From a virus, in IMG/VR virus record IMGVR_UViG_3300036766_000156, positions 1 to 31,813 of that record: a stretch of DNA of 31,813 bases. One strand, 5' to 3'. Made by a program: the position numbers and the translations under genes. This document shows, piece by piece, positions 30,865 to 31,813 of this stretch. The notes beneath the pieces are model-generated. The model ran no database searches. It was not told the DNA's origin and saw only the letters and a program-made list of their open reading frames with translations. Numbering within the stretch: position 1 is the stretch's first letter; every line of letters starts with the position of its first letter.

Positions 30865-31539
30865 ATGAAGAAAGCAGTGTATATCTGTTTCGAGGGATCT
30901 GAAGGTGTAGGTAAAACTACACAAACTCAGAAGTTGGTAGATTGGCTACGAGCGAAGGGTTACAGAGTCTTACAGACAAAAGAACCCGGAACTTCACATT
31001 TACCTATTACAATGCAGCTCAGGGGCTTAATGCTAGATAAGCAATATGATGCCCAACTCACTCCTACCGCAAGAGAATTTATTAGTCAAGCCATAAGATC
31101 CATTCATATGGAGCATCTCATCCTTCCTGCGCTGTACGAATATGATTACATCGTGCAAGACAGAGGTATCCTGTCAGGTTTGGCCTACGGTACGGCGTGT
31201 GGCAATGATAGGGGTTGGCTGTGGGAGATGGCTGAACAGGTCATACCTATCGATGGCCTTACACAAGAACCTATTGAATATGACAGTATAATCTATCTTA
31301 AGGGAGACACCTTTTCTGGCCTTAAGAAAGCGCTTCAAGCAAAGCAAGAATTCGCCGCTGGCGATGCCATGGAAGCAAAAGGTAACTCCTTCCTGCAAAC
31401 TGCCTCGTCTAACATGGACGAGATGTCACACGCGTTCAATACAAAAATCATCAATGTTGATGGTAAGGGCATCGAAGAGGTGTTCCAAGAAATATTGCAC
31501 ACGCTTAACATTGAGGATCTTATAGATGTCAAGAAGTAA
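30865..31539 (+). CDS. tmk: Thymidylate kinase
   Basis: 224 aa dTMP kinase that makes dTDP for phage DNA synthesis. FEGSEGVGKTTQ is the P-loop at about residues 9-20, KEPGTS is the TMPK EPG motif, and QDRGILSGLAYG matches the DR(Y)xxSxxAYQ substrate loop. A longer than usual region at 130-190 replaces the LID; it has Lys but no clear Arg-rich LID. Length is normal (about 205-220 aa). It overlaps the next gene by 14 nt. Confidence 0.88.
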   Translation: MKKAVYICFEGSEGVGKTTQTQKLVDWLRAKGYRVLQTKEPGTSHLPITMQLRGLMLDKQYDAQLTPTAREFISQAIRSIHMEHLILPALYEYDYIVQDRGILSGLAYGTACGNDRGWLWEMAEQVIPIDGLTQEPIEYDSIIYLKGDTFSGLKKALQAKQEFAAGDAMEAKGNSFLQTASSNMDEMSHAFNTKIINVDGKGIEEVFQEILHTLNIEDLIDVKK

Positions 31540-31813
31540 AAATTTGGTCTTAAAAAGACCTAAGGTTCTCATATTCGACATAGAAACTGCTCCCATCATT
31601 GCCCACGTTTGGGGATTATGGGAAAACAATGTCGGATTGAATCAGGTAGTTTCTGATTGGCACGTTCTAAGCTGGAGTGCAAAGTGGCTCGACGATCCTG
31701 CTACTAAGGTGATGTACGATGACCAGCGCAAAGAAAAAGATATACATAACGACCAGCGCCTTTTACAGGGGATCTGGGATCTTCTTGATGAGGCTGATAT
31801 CGTCATCACGCAG
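31526..31813 (+). CDS. DnaQ-like 3'-5' exonuclease, 3'-partial
   Basis: Open from ATG 31526 to the window edge (96 residues seen). VLIFDIETAPI is the ExoI motif (DxE) of DEDD exonucleases, and DEADIVITQ at the edge is the start of ExoII (normally followed by N-x3-F-D). It overlaps the kinase gene by 14 nt in another frame. A phage replicase using DnaE would need a separate proofreader, and this is a candidate; a RNase H-like domain of another nuclease is the alternative. Confidence 0.78.
   Translation, partial: MSRSKNLVLKRPKVLIFDIETAPIIAHVWGLWENNVGLNQVVSDWHVLSWSAKWLDDPATKVMYDDQRKEKDIHNDQRLLQGIWDLLDEADIVITQ

Noticed and set aside
1-31813. tRNA genes, CRISPR arrays, IS elements, integrase
   Set aside because: No cloverleaf, regular repeat-spacer pattern, transposase or recombinase motif was found; intergenic gaps are all under about 100 nt.

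Overview
The window is a dense, almost entirely plus-strand stretch of a large tailed-phage genome (Caudoviricetes). The evidence is a contiguous packaging and head module (TerS, TerL, portal, prohead protease, scaffold, major capsid protein) beside T4-style recombination genes (gp46/gp47-like Rad50/Mre11, gp32-like SSB, UvsX/RecA-like recombinase, endonuclease VII). It also has genes seen mainly in big phages: its own GroEL-type chaperonin, a bacterial-type DNA polymerase III alpha subunit, a FabG-like reductase and two nucleotide-kinase-like proteins. I see no integrase, IS element, tRNA, rRNA or CRISPR array. The host cannot be named from sequence alone; sigma70-like extended -10 promoters, Shine-Dalgarno sites at operon-internal genes and a Sec-type signal peptide show only that it is bacterial.

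Layout. 1-4561: end of the chaperonin gene, a small ORF, a membrane-anchored coiled-coil protein, a zinc-ribbon protein and the Rad50-like gp46, mostly joined by overlapping stop/start codons. 4542-5174: an antisense GIY-YIG homing endonuclease, the only minus-strand gene. 5236-7138: small genes including an HNH nuclease. 7172-11864: DnaE-type polymerase followed by small cysteine-rich, hypothetical and exported proteins. 11923-15290: SSB, a UvsY-position protein, recombinase and FabG. 15287-17692: a metallophosphoesterase, a hypothetical protein, endonuclease VII and Mre11-like gp47. 17746-19626: a hypothetical gene, an HTH protein, an HNH homing endonuclease and the putative TerS. 19607-30186: TerL, portal, kinase, small regulators, a protease-transglycosylase fusion, scaffold and capsid, ending in a strong terminator. 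30276-31813: small genes, thymidylate kinase and the start of a DnaQ-like exonuclease.

How it fits together. gp46/gp47, SSB, recombinase and endonuclease VII form a recombination/repair set that in T4-like phages couples recombination to replication and resolves branched DNA before packaging. DnaE with a separate DnaQ-like exonuclease would give a phage replicase. The head module runs in T4-like order: protease, scaffold, capsid.

The most unusual feature is how genes are started. An extended -10 promoter ([T/A]GGTATAAT and variants) recurs through the window. At six sites it lies exactly 6 nt upstream of an ATG, and at a seventh 7 nt, so the predicted transcript begins at or next to the start codon (leaderless mRNA). 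Operon-internal genes instead have normal Shine-Dalgarno sites. Other notable points are the fused prohead protease / lytic-transglycosylase / zinc-ribbon protein, a roughly 31-residue element shared between that protein and the capsid N-terminus, a probable ATT start codon for fabG, and an Ig/FN3-like domain inserted in the capsid protein.
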